Origin: Lachnospiraceae bacterium
GTDB taxonomy: Bacteria; Bacillota; Clostridia; Lachnospirales; Lachnospiraceae
Direction of reading: 5' to 3'
Length of the DNA: 64,000 bases
NCBI GenBank assembly: GCA_024405115.1
Contig: JAKSPD010000004.1
Coordinates: 34,257 to 98,256 of the forward strand
The translations under genes and the position numbers were made by a program. Positions 16,804-28,988 of the stretch are shown here, piece by piece. The notes under the pieces are model-generated. The model made no database searches. It was not told the origin of the DNA and worked only from the letters and a program-made list of their open reading frames with translations. How positions within the stretch are numbered: position 1 is the stretch's first letter; each line of letters starts with the position of its first letter.

Positions 16804-19404
16804 TTATTCCTCTGTGCCCTCGCCGGAATTTTCAGTATTCTCCTCAAATCCCTCTTCCGGCTCCTCAGATGTTTCCTCCTCGGCACCTTCCTCGGAACGG
16901 ATCTTTGCAACGGCAACTATCCTTTCATCAGGATCAACCCTCATGACCCTTACGCCTGAGGTCGAACGTCCGATAACAGAAATCTGGTCCACGGGAATTC
17001 TTATGGTCTGTCCGCGGTCAGTGATGATGATGACATCCATCTCATCTGAAACAAGCTTGGCAGAAACAAGGGGTCCGGTCTTATCGGCAATCTTATAACA
17101 GATAATTCCCTTTCCGCCACGGCCCTGTACGGGGAATTCCGTAACAGGAGTACGCTTTCCAAAGCCCCTCTCTGAAATGGTGAGAAGCTCGCTGCCCTGG
17201 CTTGTTACCTGCATTCCGATAACCTCATCACCGGCCTTTTCAATTGTGTCGTTAATGATTTCCTCGGCAGCTGATTCGAGCACGTCCTCGTCATCCGAAG
17301 CGTTGACGGTATTCTTGAACCTCATTCCGGTAACGCCCATTGAAGTACGTCCGGTCTCCCTGACCTTTGACTCATGGAACCTGATGGCCTGTCCGTTACG
17401 GCTTATCATCATGATCTCTTCATTACCGTCAGTGAACTTTACCTCGATAAGCTCATCGCCCTGCTTAAGGGTGATGGCGTTAAGTCCGTTCCTTCTGACA
17501 TTTTCATATTCCATGATGTCAGTCTTCTTGATCATTCCGGACTTTGTGGCCATTATGATGTAATTACCCTCGTGATACTCCCTGATGGGGATGACCGCGG
17601 TAATTGTCTCCTCGTTCGGAAGCTGGAGGAGGTTCACTATTGCCGTACCCCTTGAAGTCCTTGAAGCCTCAGGTATTTCGTACGCCTTGAGACGGAAAAC
17701 ACGTCCCTTGTTTGTAAAGAACATGATGAACTCATGGTTTGTGGTAAGGAATACTTCCTCAACGCAGTCATTTTCAATGATCTGCGCTCCCTTGATTCCC
17801 TTTCCTCCACGACCCTGTGCCTGGAAGGTGTCAACAGCCATCCTCTTTACATACCCAAGCTTTGAACGTGTAATGATAACCTTGTCATCTGAAACAAGGT
17901 CCTCCATGTCAATTTCCTCCGGATCAAAGCAGATATGGGTACGCCTGTCATCGCCGAAACGGACTGCAATGTCGTTTATCTCGTCCCTGATAAGTCCGAG
18001 AAGCTTCTTCTCGTCTCCCAGTATCTCCTCGTAATATGCAATCTTCTTTAAAAGATCGCCGTACTCGTCCTCAATCTTCTTTCTTTCGAGTCCTGTAAGG
18101 GCCTTAAGCCTCATGTCAACGATGGACTGGGCCTGAATGTCTGAAAATCCGAAGCGTTCTATAAGGTTGGCTTTCGCCGATTCAGTATCATCTGAATTCC
18201 TGATTATCTTTACGATCTCATCGATATAGTCAAGTGCCTTTAAATATCCTTCCAGAATGTGGGCACGGTCCTTAGCCTTCTTTAAGTTGAACTTCGTCCT
18301 TCTTGTGAAGATGCTTTCCTGGTGCTTTAAGTACTCATCAAGCATCTGCTTTAAGTTGAGCACCTTCGGCTCCCCGTTTACGATACAGAGCATGATTGCA
18401 CCGAAAGTATCCTGAAGCTGCGTGTGCTTATAGAGCTGGTTGAGGACTACCTGCGGATTTACGTCCTTACGGAGTTCAATCTTTATCTTTGAGTCAGAGT
18501 CCTTACCAACGGTATCATAAACGGCGGTGATGCCGTCAATCTTCTTTTCCTTTACAAGGTCAGCAATGTTCTCGATTACCTTTGAACGGTATACGAGGTA
18601 CGGAAGCTCCTTAACCTTGATGACGCCCTTTCCGTTAGGAAGCGTCTCAATCTCGCATACGGCACGCATCCTGATTTTTCCGCGTCCTGTCCTGTATGCC
18701 TCCTCAATGCCGCGGGTTCCGAGAATCTCCGCTCCGGTTGGGAAGTCAGGCCCCTTTATGACCTTCATTATCTCCTCAATTGAAGTGTCACGGTCCTCAT
18801 TTATCCTGTTTTCAATCATTAATGTGGCTGCGCCGATGACCTCACGGAGGTTGTGCGGCGGAATATTGGCAGCCATTCCTACCGCGATACCCGTCGTACC
18901 GTTTACAAGAAGGTTCGGGAACTTTGAAGGAAGGACTGTGGGCTCATCGTAACCCGGTTCATTTGAGAAGTTGGGTACGAAATCAACTGTGTCCTTATTG
19001 ATGTCCTCCAGCATGTCCATTGCAAGCTTACTTAACTTACCTTCCGTGTAACGGTAAGCAGCCGGGGCGTCGCCGTCTTCTGAACCGAAGTTACCCTGCT
19101 TATCGATGAGTACATATCTCATCGACCAGGGCTGGCCCATGTAAACAAGTGCACCATAAATGGAAGAATCTCCATGGGGGTGGTAATGACCCATGGCCTC
19201 ACCTACTATGGTGGCACATTTCTTCGTCTTCTTGTCGTTTGTGGCACCCATCTTTAGACATGCGTAAAGGATTCGTCTCTGAACGGGTTTCAGTCCGTCT
19301 TTTACATCAGGAAGTGCACGGGAAACGATAACGCTCATTGCATAGTCAATGTATGAGCTCTCCATTGTGCTTTTAAGATCGACTTCCGTTATTTTATCGT
19401 ACAT
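16804..19404 (-). CDS. gyrA: DNA gyrase subunit A
   Basis: Cleavage-reunion subunit of gyrase. The N-terminus has ALPDVKDGLKPVQRRILYA, the quinolone-region loop HPHGDSSIYGALV, and the catalytic tyrosine in RYTEGKLS near residue 120. The C-terminal propeller carries a GyrA box, QGRGGKG, which supports gyrase rather than topoisomerase IV, plus a second GRGGKG further on. The tail is Glu-rich (about residues 835-866). The length of 866 is normal. A GGAGG site precedes the ATG at 19404, and a consensus parS abuts the leader. It follows gyrB in the leftward origin operon and acts with it to introduce negative supercoils. Confidence 0.97.
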   Translation of the reverse strand: MYDKITEVDLKSTMESSYIDYAMSVIVSRALPDVKDGLKPVQRRILYACLKMGATNDKKTKKCATIVGEAMGHYHPHGDSSIYGALVYMGQPWSMRYVLIDKQGNFGSEDGDAPAAYRYTEGKLSKLAMDMLEDINKDTVDFVPNFSNEPGYDEPTVLPSKFPNLLVNGTTGIAVGMAANIPPHNLREVIGAATLMIENRINEDRDTSIEEIMKVIKGPDFPTGAEILGTRGIEEAYRTGRGKIRMRAVCEIETLPNGKGVIKVKELPYLVYRSKVIENIADLVKEKKIDGITAVYDTVGKDSDSKIKIELRKDVNPQVVLNQLYKHTQLQDTFGAIMLCIVNGEPKVLNLKQMLDEYLKHQESIFTRRTKFNLKKAKDRAHILEGYLKALDYIDEIVKIIRNSDDTESAKANLIERFGFSDIQAQSIVDMRLKALTGLERKKIEDEYGDLLKKIAYYEEILGDEKKLLGLIRDEINDIAVRFGDDRRTHICFDPEEIDMEDLVSDDKVIITRSKLGYVKRMAVDTFQAQGRGGKGIKGAQIIENDCVEEVFLTTNHEFIMFFTNKGRVFRLKAYEIPEASRTSRGTAIVNLLQLPNEETITAVIPIREYHEGNYIIMATKSGMIKKTDIMEYENVRRNGLNAITLKQGDELIEVKFTDGNEEIMMISRNGQAIRFHESKVRETGRTSMGVTGMRFKNTVNASDDEDVLESAAEEIINDTIEKAGDEVIGMQVTSQGSELLTISERGFGKRTPVTEFPVQGRGGKGIICYKIADKTGPLVSAKLVSDEMDVIIITDRGQTIRIPVDQISVIGRSTSGVRVMRVDPDERIVAVAKIRSEEGAEEETSEEPEEGFEENTENSGEGTEE

Positions 19405-19418
19405 TTATATCCTCCAAA

Positions 19419-19434
19419 TGTTTCACGTGAAACA
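19419..19434. promoter_or_regulatory. parS site (consensus)
   Basis: TGTTTCACGTGAAACA, a perfect 16-bp palindrome and exact match to the Spo0J/ParB consensus, lies between gyrB and gyrA. It is a loading site for the ParB encoded at 33893. Confidence 0.95.
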
Positions 19435-19442
19435 GTCAGTTT

Positions 19443-22439
<2,997 letters not shown>

Positions 22440-22440
<1 letters not shown>

Positions 22441-23567
22441 CAGTATGCGGAAGGATTAAAGTTCACCGGCAGTATGAGATAGATATATTTCTTATTTTCA
22501 TCCCTTATGAAACATGGTGCCTTTGAAGTGGTCATGTAAAGATCTACCTTTTCATCATCTATGGCACGGAGGGCATCAAGAAGGAATTTCGGGTTAAAGG
22601 CTATCATTATGTCTTTTCCGCCTTTTTCAACCCTTAATACGTCATCAAGGTATCCTGTCGGGGAATTAACCCTTAAGTTGAGTGAATCATCCTCAAGCTT
22701 AAAGATAAGCGGCTTTTTGTCGCTTTCACTTATAAGTATTGATGAACGCTCTACTGAATTTAAGAGTTCCCTCTTATTAACAGTAATCTTTGTGAGATAA
22801 TCATTTGAAAGCATGCTGTCGATCTTGAAGAAATCTCCGTCTATGAGACGTGATACCATTATAGTATCATCGAAGCTGAAACTTACATAATTGTCGTCGA
22901 AACAGATCTCCACATCCCTGTCGGCAGAACCTTCTATTATCTTTGATATGTCACTTAAGGTCTTTCCGGGAATGATTGCATTTACGCTTTCGTATTCCTC
23001 ACGGAGCTCAGTATTTACGATTGCTATTCTGTGACCGTCAAGTGCGATAACACGGAGGTTATTTCCCCTTACCTCAAAGAGTTCACCTGTCATCATCTTG
23101 TTTGAATCATTTGCGGCAATTGAGAAGATGGTGTTCTTGATTACTTCCTTTAATGTAAACTGGCTCACTGTAAGACGGTGGCCTTCACGCATCTGCGGAA
23201 GCTCAGGGAACTGCTCAGGATCTTTTTCCTGAATCCTGAAAAGTGAGCTTTCTGAAGTTATCTCTACCAGGGTTCCGTCTGAAGTAATCGTTACGTCAGC
23301 TGCATCCTCAAAAGATATCTTTCTGATGATGTCTGAAAAAAGCTTTGCCTCTACAGCTATGGTTCCGTTTTCAAGAACTGAACACTTTTCAGCTGAAATT
23401 TTTGTCTCTATTGCAAGCTCCATGTCATTTGCAGTGATGGATACTCCATTGTCATCTGCATTTATAAGAAGGCACTGAAGGATGGGCATTGTGGTCTTTA
23501 CTGAAACTGCCCTTCCGGCTGTGTTTATGGCTGCAAAAAGATCGAGTTTTTTGAGTGTTATTTTCAT
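22440..23567 (-). CDS. dnaN: DNA polymerase III beta sliding clamp
   Basis: Ring-shaped clamp that holds polymerase III on DNA. At 375 residues it has the three-domain length. Diagnostic stretches include the N-terminal PILQCLLINADDNGVSITANDMELA region (residues about 28-50), ALDGHRIAIV about residue 178, and the C-terminal YIYLILPVNF, close to the usual Y-x-x-M-P-M/V-R/N end of the family. It follows dnaA after a 156-bp gap that contains DnaA-box-like sequences, in the leftward origin operon. Confidence 0.96.
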
Positions 23568-23615
23568 AATTAATTATATATCCTTTCAGTAGTAGTATCA
23601 GTAGTACGGTGAATT

Positions 23616-23667
23616 TGTTGATAAGTGGTTAATAACCTTATTTTAAGGCATTATTTAGTGTTGATAA
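23616..23667. promoter_or_regulatory. DnaA-box-like pair between dnaA and dnaN
   Basis: TGTTGATAA occurs at 23616-23624 and 23659-23667 (TTATCAACA on the other strand), a common one-base variant of the DnaA box TTATCCACA. The spacer is AT-rich. I see no further boxes or clear unwinding-element repeats, so this could be part of oriC or only an autoregulatory region. Confidence 0.45.
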
Positions 23668-23723
23668 GTATGTTTACAGCTCCTCTTTCAAATCAACATA
23701 TTTAACACGGTTAATCAGGATGT

Positions 23724-25073
23724 TTACTTAAGCTTTTTATTGAGTGTCTCTATCGTGTTGCGGAGCTGGGGATCTGTACGCATTTCTGCAATTATCTTGT
23801 CCCTTCCGTGTATGATTGTCGAATGATCCCTTCCGCCCAGTATCTTTCCTATTGCCTTCTGTGAGACCTCAAGGTTTTCACAGCAGAGGTACATTGCTAT
23901 CTGTCTTGGGAATGCGATTTCCTTTATCTTTCTCTGTGAAAGGAATTCTTTTTCAGGAATGTTGAAGTGATCACATACCACATTTATTATCTTCTGTGCG
24001 GAAACGGGTTCCGGTCCGTCATTACCCCTTATCATGTCCTTAAGACATTCCTCAGCCATCTCCACTGTAATTTCTTCATTCGTAAGTTTTCTTCTTAAAA
24101 GAAGTTTACGGAGTGCACCTTCAAGAATTCTTATGTTTGACTTTATGTTTGTGGCAATGAACTTTATTACTTCCTCAGGAAGCTCAACTCCTTCCGCCTC
24201 TTCCTTTTTTCTGAGGATGGCCATTCTTGTCTCATAATCAGGAACCCTGATATCTGCAACCATTCCTCCCTCAAAACGGCTTCTTATTCTGTCCTCAAGA
24301 TTATTTATGTCTTTAGGAGGCTTGTCGGAAGTAATTACTATCTGCTTATTATTGGAATAAAGTTCATTGAATGTATGAAAGAATTCTTCCTGTGTGCCTT
24401 CCTTATCTGCTATGAACTGAATGTCATCTATCATCAGCACGTCAGGCTCATGACGGTACTTGTTCCTGAAGTTGCTTGTAGATGCCTTGTCGCCTTTTTT
24501 AATTGATTCTATGTAATCATTTGTAAAGGTTTCTGATGAGCAGTAAAGAATCTTTTTGGTAGGATCCTTCTTTAATATATAATGTGCGATTGCCTGCATG
24601 AGGTGTGTCTTTCCGAGACCCACGCCTCCGTAAATATAGAGGATTTTGAAATCCTCACCCGGATTTTCAGCCACTGCAAGAGCAGCTGCATGTGCAAGCT
24701 CATTGAATTTACCAGAAACAAACTGTTCAAACGTATATTTCATGTTGAGCTTTGCTTCTTTTGCAGCCTTTATGTATGGATCTTCATCTTCAGGCTTAGT
24801 CTTTGTTACCTTCGGGGCCCCTTCGCTGTCAACGAAGACGGGTTCCACGTTCATTTTTGTGAGGGCCTGTATTGCCACTGCAAGGAGATCTTTGTATTTC
24901 TTTGTAATGATGCCTATTACGAGGGGGTTATCAGAAGCATACACGTATAGTTTTCCATCGGCGAGAGCCAGCGGTTTTAACGGTGCAAGCCATGTGTTGT
25001 AAGGAACTTCAGTAATTTCAAATTCCTCCCTCATGAAGCTTAAAATTTCATTCCACTTTTCTTCAATAATCAT
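23724..25073 (-). CDS. dnaA: Chromosomal replication initiator DnaA
   Basis: AAA+ initiator that binds DnaA boxes and opens the origin. Domain I is residues 1 to about 85, followed by a short linker. Domain III has Walker A GGVGLGKTH (about residue 150), Walker B VLMIDDIQF and the sensor RIRSRFEGG. Domain IV ends with the DnaA-box recognition motif GGRDHSTIIHGRDKI near residue 415. The length of 449 is typical. The start has only a weak AAGG site. The promoter TTGATT-17-TATAAT lies at 25109-25137. The gene points left and rpmH points right, the usual divergent layout at Firmicute origins. Confidence 0.98.
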   Translation of the reverse strand: MIIEEKWNEILSFMREEFEITEVPYNTWLAPLKPLALADGKLYVYASDNPLVIGIITKKYKDLLAVAIQALTKMNVEPVFVDSEGAPKVTKTKPEDEDPYIKAAKEAKLNMKYTFEQFVSGKFNELAHAAALAVAENPGEDFKILYIYGGVGLGKTHLMQAIAHYILKKDPTKKILYCSSETFTNDYIESIKKGDKASTSNFRNKYRHEPDVLMIDDIQFIADKEGTQEEFFHTFNELYSNNKQIVITSDKPPKDINNLEDRIRSRFEGGMVADIRVPDYETRMAILRKKEEAEGVELPEEVIKFIATNIKSNIRILEGALRKLLLRRKLTNEEITVEMAEECLKDMIRGNDGPEPVSAQKIINVVCDHFNIPEKEFLSQRKIKEIAFPRQIAMYLCCENLEVSQKAIGKILGGRDHSTIIHGRDKIIAEMRTDPQLRNTIETLNKKLK

Positions 25074-25108
25074 ACGATTTACCTTAAGGCGCTATTTATA
25101 CGACTATG

Positions 25109-25137
25109 ATTATACCTCAAATTGGGCAATAAATCAA
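25109..25137 (-). promoter_or_regulatory. dnaA promoter
   Basis: On the minus strand TTGATT (25132-25137), 17-bp spacer, perfect TATAAT (25109-25114), about 36 bases before the dnaA start. The surrounding dnaA-rpmH spacer (25074-25341) is AT-rich, with no clear DnaA box. Confidence 0.7.
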
Positions 25138-25263
25138 ACTTATATAACCTGTATAGGGGAATGATTTATAAATTTTTTTACATTGAAATGGTACATGTTG
25201 CTGACCTTTTCTGACACTGTACAACATATAGCATATGGCTGAAAAACGTCAAAATTTTGTTGT

Positions 25264-25293
25264 TGACATATGAGAGTCTTATTCTATATAATA
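25264..25293 (+). promoter_or_regulatory. rpmH operon promoter
   Basis: Perfect TTGACA (25264-25269), 18-bp spacer, perfect TATAAT (25288-25293), 48 bases before rpmH. This is the strongest promoter match I see in the window, as expected for a ribosomal protein gene. Confidence 0.85.
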
Positions 25294-25341
25294 CAACAGA
25301 TGTTTTTTCGGTACTAAATTAGGAATGGAGGTGACCTGATC

Positions 25342-25476
25342 ATGAAGATGACATTACAGCCCAAGAAGAGACAGAGATCTAAGGTTCATGGATTCAGAGC
25401 CAGAATGAGCACTGCTGGTGGAAGAAAGGTTCTTGCAGCCAGAAGAGCTAAGGGAAGAGCTAAGCTCACAGTTTAA
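25342..25476 (+). CDS. rpmH: 50S ribosomal protein L34
   Basis: A 44-residue, very basic protein. The sequence [18 protein letters not shown], then [15 protein letters not shown] and the ending AKLTV match L34 throughout. GGAGGTGA lies 8 bases before the ATG. It begins the rightward operon rpmH-rnpA-yidD-yidC-khpB. Confidence 0.98.
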   Translation: MKMTLQPKKRQRSKVHGFRARMSTAGGRKVLAARRAKGRAKLTV

Positions 25477-25803
25477 TTGAAAAATTTTCCTTCTATTAAA
25501 AAAAACAGTGATTTTATAGCCGTGAGGAAAGCCGGAAAGGGCAGGACACGCGGCTGTATTTCAGTGTATCAAAAAGAAAACGGTACTGATTCCGACAGGA
25601 TCGGGATCACGATAAGTCACAGGGAAGGAAATTCAGTGGTGCGCCACACGTTTGTAAGGCGCATGAGGGAAATATTCAGGGATTATGAAAAAAATCATGA
25701 TTCAGAAACGGCCGGCAAAGACATCGTTGTTGTGGCAAGGAACGGGGCAGGAAATGCTTCATATGAAGAGCTTAAGGCTCTTTTTCTTACGGGATTGAAA
25801 TGA
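25477..25803 (+). CDS. rnpA: Ribonuclease P protein component
   Basis: Basic 108-residue protein subunit that helps the RNase P RNA mature tRNA 5' ends. The family motif appears as [17 protein letters not shown] (about residues 50-66), the counterpart of RNSVxRNRxKRxxRE. The N-terminus has the family-typical S-x-x-F-x-x-V-x-K-x-G-K pattern. The start is a TTG directly after the rpmH stop with no gap, so it depends on rpmH translation. It overlaps yidD by 4 bases. Confidence 0.95.
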   Translation: MKNFPSIKKNSDFIAVRKAGKGRTRGCISVYQKENGTDSDRIGITISHREGNSVVRHTFVRRMREIFRDYEKNHDSETAGKDIVVVARNGAGNASYEELKALFLTGLK

Positions 25804-26021
25804 GTTTACTGGCGAAAGCCGAAATAGCGGCTATAAATTTCTATCGAAAATATTTAAGTCAGCTTAAAAGATATTCTCATTGTAAGTACACACCTACATG
25901 CTCGGAGTACGCCCTCCAGGCAATTAAAAAGTATGGTGCGGTTAAGGGTAGTTTGCTGGCAGCGTGGCGCATCTTAAGATGCAATCCGTTTGCCAAAGGC
26001 GGTTATGACCCGGTTCCTTAA
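25800..26021 (+). CDS. yidD: Membrane protein insertion efficiency factor YidD
   Basis: A 73-residue protein with the YidD hallmark cysteines and motif [15 protein letters not shown] followed by [14 protein letters not shown]. It is a small membrane-associated factor encoded between rnpA and yidC in most bacteria and aids YidC-dependent insertion. It starts with an ATGA overlap with rnpA. Confidence 0.96.
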   Translation: MSLLAKAEIAAINFYRKYLSQLKRYSHCKYTPTCSEYALQAIKKYGAVKGSLLAAWRILRCNPFAKGGYDPVP

Positions 26022-26039
26022 ACTTAAAGGAGGTTCAAC

Positions 26040-27299
26040 TTGATATTAGCATTCAGCTGGAATCCGATAGTATGGATAGCAGAGCTTTTCGGCTTTGTAA
26101 TGGATCTTATTTTTAAGGGAGTTTCCGCAATAGGACTTCCGAACATCGGATTATGTATCATTATTTTTACAATCGTAACCAAGCTGATTCTTTATCCGCT
26201 CACTTTAAAGCAGTCAAAGAGTCAGAAGTTACAGCAGGTTGTACAGCCGGAGATCGCAGCGATCCAGGCTAAGTACAAAGGCAGGGAAAATGATCAGCAG
26301 GCGATGATGATGCAGCAGGCAGAGATAAAGGCCGTTTACGAAAAGTACGGCACGAGCATGACTGCCGGATGTCTTCCTCTCCTCATTCAGTTCCCCATAA
26401 TTTTTGGTCTTTACAAAGTAATCATCAATATCCCGGATTACGTGGCAAGTGTCAGGGTATATTTTGAAAATATCGTAAACGCCATCGGCGGTGAAGCCGC
26501 TCTTTCAAAAATCAATGAATTTATCGTGGAAAACGACCTTGTCAAGGTACTTTCTATGGCAAGGATTTCAGGAAATGAAGTTACCACGACAAGGGAAGCA
26601 GTAAACTTCCTCAATAAACTCTCTTCAGTACAGTGGGATCTTTTCATTAACAAGTTCCAGTCCGCATCAGCAGCCATCACTGAGAACCTTGTGACCATCC
26701 AGAGGATGAATAACTTCCTCGGTATCGACCTTGCAGCCACCCCGTCTTCTTACGGACTTGCAAATCCTAAGGCATGGATCATTCCGCTTCTTGCAGGACT
26801 TTCACAGTTTGCAGCTTCAAAGCTCATGCAGAAACAGACTGATGCGGCTTCTCAGGGCAACCAGAACGACCAGTCCAAGATGATGATGAACTCAATGAAC
26901 TACATGATGCCCATCATGTCAGTTGTATTCTGCTTCTCATTTGCTTCAGGTATCGGTGTTTACTGGATTGCACAGGCTGTTGTTTCAGCCGTACAGCAGC
27001 TTTACATCAATAAGCAGATGGACAAGCTTGATGTAAACGAGCTTATTAAGGTAAATCTTGAAAAGACAAACAAAAAGCGTGCAAAGAAGGGTCTTCCTCC
27101 TGTAAATGAAAAGGCTGCAGAAGAAAACTACAGGAAGATGCAGAAGAGAATGAGCAAGCTTGAGGCAAAGAGAAATGCCGCTGTTGAAAAGTCAAACGAA
27201 CTTGTAAGGAAATCAAACGAGTATTACAAGACTGACACAATTGCAGACCGTGCACGTATGGTCCAGCAGTATAATGAAAAAAAAGGTAAAAAAGAATGA
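26040..27299 (+). CDS. yidC: Membrane protein insertase YidC/OxaI
   Basis: Inner-membrane insertase and chaperone. The 419 residues include an N-terminal membrane helix, the hydrophilic coiled region LTLKQSKSQKLQQVVQPE (about residue 58) with the conserved substrate-groove arginine replaced by this K/Q-rich stretch, then CLPLLIQFPIIFGLY and a C-terminal SFASGIGVYWIAQAV. The family core is normal but the loop between helices 2 and 3 is long (about residues 130-230). The C-terminus is very basic, as in proteins that contact ribosomes. Start TTG at 26040 with AAAGGAGG seven bases upstream. Confidence 0.95.
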   Translation: MILAFSWNPIVWIAELFGFVMDLIFKGVSAIGLPNIGLCIIIFTIVTKLILYPLTLKQSKSQKLQQVVQPEIAAIQAKYKGRENDQQAMMMQQAEIKAVYEKYGTSMTAGCLPLLIQFPIIFGLYKVIINIPDYVASVRVYFENIVNAIGGEAALSKINEFIVENDLVKVLSMARISGNEVTTTREAVNFLNKLSSVQWDLFINKFQSASAAITENLVTIQRMNNFLGIDLAATPSSYGLANPKAWIIPLLAGLSQFAASKLMQKQTDAASQGNQNDQSKMMMNSMNYMMPIMSVVFCFSFASGIGVYWIAQAVVSAVQQLYINKQMDKLDVNELIKVNLEKTNKKRAKKGLPPVNEKAAEENYRKMQKRMSKLEAKRNAAVEKSNELVRKSNEYYKTDTIADRARMVQQYNEKKGKKE

Positions 27300-28093
27300 G
27301 TAAATATAATTTTTCAGCAAAGACCCTCGCCGACTGCATCACCAAGGCGTGTGTTGAACTGGGCGTGACCTCAGACATGCTGGATTATACAGTTGTTGAG
27401 CAGGGTTCAAACGGAGTGCTCGGCATCGGCGCAAGGCCGTGGGTCATTTCAGCAGGAATCAGGGAAGAAGAGGCTCCTGCCGTAGTAGAAGAGGCAGCTG
27501 AGGAGAAAAAAGCTGTTCCTGTAAGTGAAACTGTTAAAAAGGCAGAGCCCGAAAAGGCTGTTGAAGAAGTACCGGCAGCACCCGCTATTGAGGCCGCTCC
27601 CACAGAAAAAGGTCCGGTAAGTGTTACGGAGCAGGAAGAGCTCTGTGTAAACTTCCTTAAGAATGTCTTTGAGAGCATGGGACTTGAGGTAAAGATTGAG
27701 ACATCCTTTGATGAGCTTCTTTCAGAGCTTTCAGTTAATCTTTCAGGCGATGACATGGGAGTCCTGATCGGAAAGAGAGGTCAGACTCTTGATTCTCTCC
27801 AGTACCTTGCAGGACAGGTAGTCAACAAACATTCCGGCAATTACATAAGGATAAAGCTTGATACGGAAAACTACAGGGAAAGAAGAAAGGAAACTCTTGA
27901 AACCCTGGCACACAACATGGCACATAAGGTTCGCCGTACCAAGAAGCCCATGGCACTTGAGCCCATGAATCCTTATGAGAGAAGGATAATCCATTCTTCA
28001 CTTCAGGATGAAAAGGATATTTTCACAAGAAGTGAGGGCGAGGAACCTTACAGACATGTTGTTGTCTGCTACTCAAAGCATAAGAAACAATAA
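27296..28093 (+). CDS. khpB: RNA-binding protein KhpB (Jag/EloR)
   Basis: 265 residues in three parts: a Jag N-terminal domain (1 to about 50), a Glu/Ala/Val-rich linker (about 55-110), then a KH domain (VLIGKRGQTLDSLQYL near 155) and an R3H domain (MNPYERRIIHSSLQ near 222). The family binds RNA and affects cell elongation and division. It overlaps yidC by ATGA and is followed by a strong terminator. Confidence 0.95.
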   Translation: MSKYNFSAKTLADCITKACVELGVTSDMLDYTVVEQGSNGVLGIGARPWVISAGIREEEAPAVVEEAAEEKKAVPVSETVKKAEPEKAVEEVPAAPAIEAAPTEKGPVSVTEQEELCVNFLKNVFESMGLEVKIETSFDELLSELSVNLSGDDMGVLIGKRGQTLDSLQYLAGQVVNKHSGNYIRIKLDTENYRERRKETLETLAHNMAHKVRRTKKPMALEPMNPYERRIIHSSLQDEKDIFTRSEGEEPYRHVVVCYSKHKKQ

Positions 28094-28099
28094 TTATCG

Positions 28100-28131
28100 G
28101 GGCTGTCGCTACTGGCGACAGCCCAATTTTT
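28100..28131 (+). terminator. Terminator of the rpmH-khpB operon
   Basis: GGGCTGTCGC (28100-28109) pairs with GCGACAGCCC (28115-28124), followed by AATTTTT. Confidence 0.9.
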
Positions 28132-28139
28132 AAGGAATT

Positions 28140-28841
28140 ATGAGAAAAATACTGCTTTCAAACGATGACGGGATATTTTCCGAAGGACTGAGGCGCTTAT
28201 CGGCGATAGCCGTAAAATACGGAGAGGTATGGATAGCGGCGCCTGAAAGCCAGAGAAGCGGATGTTCGCACAGCGAGACCATAAATGACGTGATAGATGT
28301 GAAGAAGGTTCCGTTTCCGGTGGAGGGCGTTCATGCATATTCGTGCAGCGGGACGCCTGCGGACTGTATTAAGGTGGGGATGAGGATACTTGTTCCCGGC
28401 GGGCCTGATTTTGTGGTCACCGGCATTAATTACGGCTATAACTGCGGATACGACATTCAGTATTCGGGGACTGCCGGAGCTGCGATGGAGGCGGCAACGG
28501 GAAAGTGTGTTTCTGTTGCTGTTTCTGAAGGGCGTGACGGATATCACGAGGTGGCTGATAAATACCTTCCGGAGATTCTTACAAAACTTATGGATGAAAA
28601 ACCGGAAAAGGGAAAGATCTGGAATGTGAATATCCCATCCTGTCCGCCGGAGAAATTTAACGGGATACTGGAAAACAGAAGTATTTCCGGAACAGCGTTT
28701 ATCATTGATGAGTTTACTGTTACGGGAGACGAAGAACATATGAGCGTTACGGTGGGGGCGAAGCCGGGAGGTGTTCCGGAGCCGGGCACGGACCTCTGGG
28801 CTGTCGCAAATAATTATATTTCCATAGGAATTGTCGGTTAA
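28140..28841 (+). CDS. surE: 5'/3'-nucleotidase SurE
   Basis: Metal-dependent nucleotidase acting on nucleoside monophosphates. The metal-binding NDDG at residues 8-11, SGTPADCIK near 66 and SGTAGAAMEAA near 113 are the family motifs, and the 233-residue size is normal. The ATG lies 9 bases after the preceding terminator's T-tract, with AAGGAA as a modest ribosome site, so either its promoter overlaps the terminator or it is reached by readthrough. It is not usual between khpB and mnmG, so it is probably a lineage-specific insertion into the origin cluster. Confidence 0.92.
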   Translation: MRKILLSNDDGIFSEGLRRLSAIAVKYGEVWIAAPESQRSGCSHSETINDVIDVKKVPFPVEGVHAYSCSGTPADCIKVGMRILVPGGPDFVVTGINYGYNCGYDIQYSGTAGAAMEAATGKCVSVAVSEGRDGYHEVADKYLPEILTKLMDEKPEKGKIWNVNIPSCPPEKFNGILENRSISGTAFIIDEFTVTGDEEHMSVTVGAKPGGVPEPGTDLWAVANNYISIGIVG

Positions 28842-28845
28842 CTAA

Positions 28846-28879
28846 AGGACGCAGCGCTGATCGCGCTGCGTCCTCTTCT
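28846..28879 (+). terminator. Terminator after surE
   Basis: AGGACGCAGCG (28846-28856) pairs with CGCTGCGTCCT (28864-28874), followed by CTTCT. Confidence 0.75.
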
Positions 28880-28885
28880 ATGCTG

Positions 28886-28927
28886 CGCAGATCACACTGC
28901 ACATTGTGCGGCGTAATCTGCGTTTTA
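28886..28927 (+). terminator. Second hairpin terminator upstream of parS and mnmG
   Basis: CGCAGAT (28886-28892) pairs with ATCTGCG (28916-28922), with additional pairing inside and TTTTATT after it. Together with the previous hairpin it insulates mnmG from surE. Confidence 0.65.
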
Positions 28928-28930
28928 TTA

Positions 28931-28946
28931 TGTTTCACGTGAAACA
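28931..28946. promoter_or_regulatory. parS site (consensus)
   Basis: TGTTTCACGTGAAACA, an exact consensus ParB-binding palindrome, immediately upstream of the mnmG promoter. Confidence 0.95.
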
Positions 28947-28950
28947 TTTA

Positions 28951-28979
28951 TTTACACTTGTTTGACTTATTGTTATAAT
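28951..28979 (+). promoter_or_regulatory. mnmG promoter, predicting a leaderless start
   Basis: TTTACA (28951-28956), 17-bp spacer, TATAAT (28974-28979). The mnmG ATG begins only 10 bases after the -10 box, so the transcript should start at or within about 3 bases of it. No Shine-Dalgarno sequence is present. Confidence 0.75.
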
Positions 28980-28988
28980 ATCTTGAAT

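Noticed and set aside
19140..19190. Quinolone-resistance substitution in GyrA (Gly in the D87 position of the E. coli protein)
   Set aside because: The SSIYGALV form is, to my knowledge, normal for clostridial GyrA, so it does not indicate acquired resistance.
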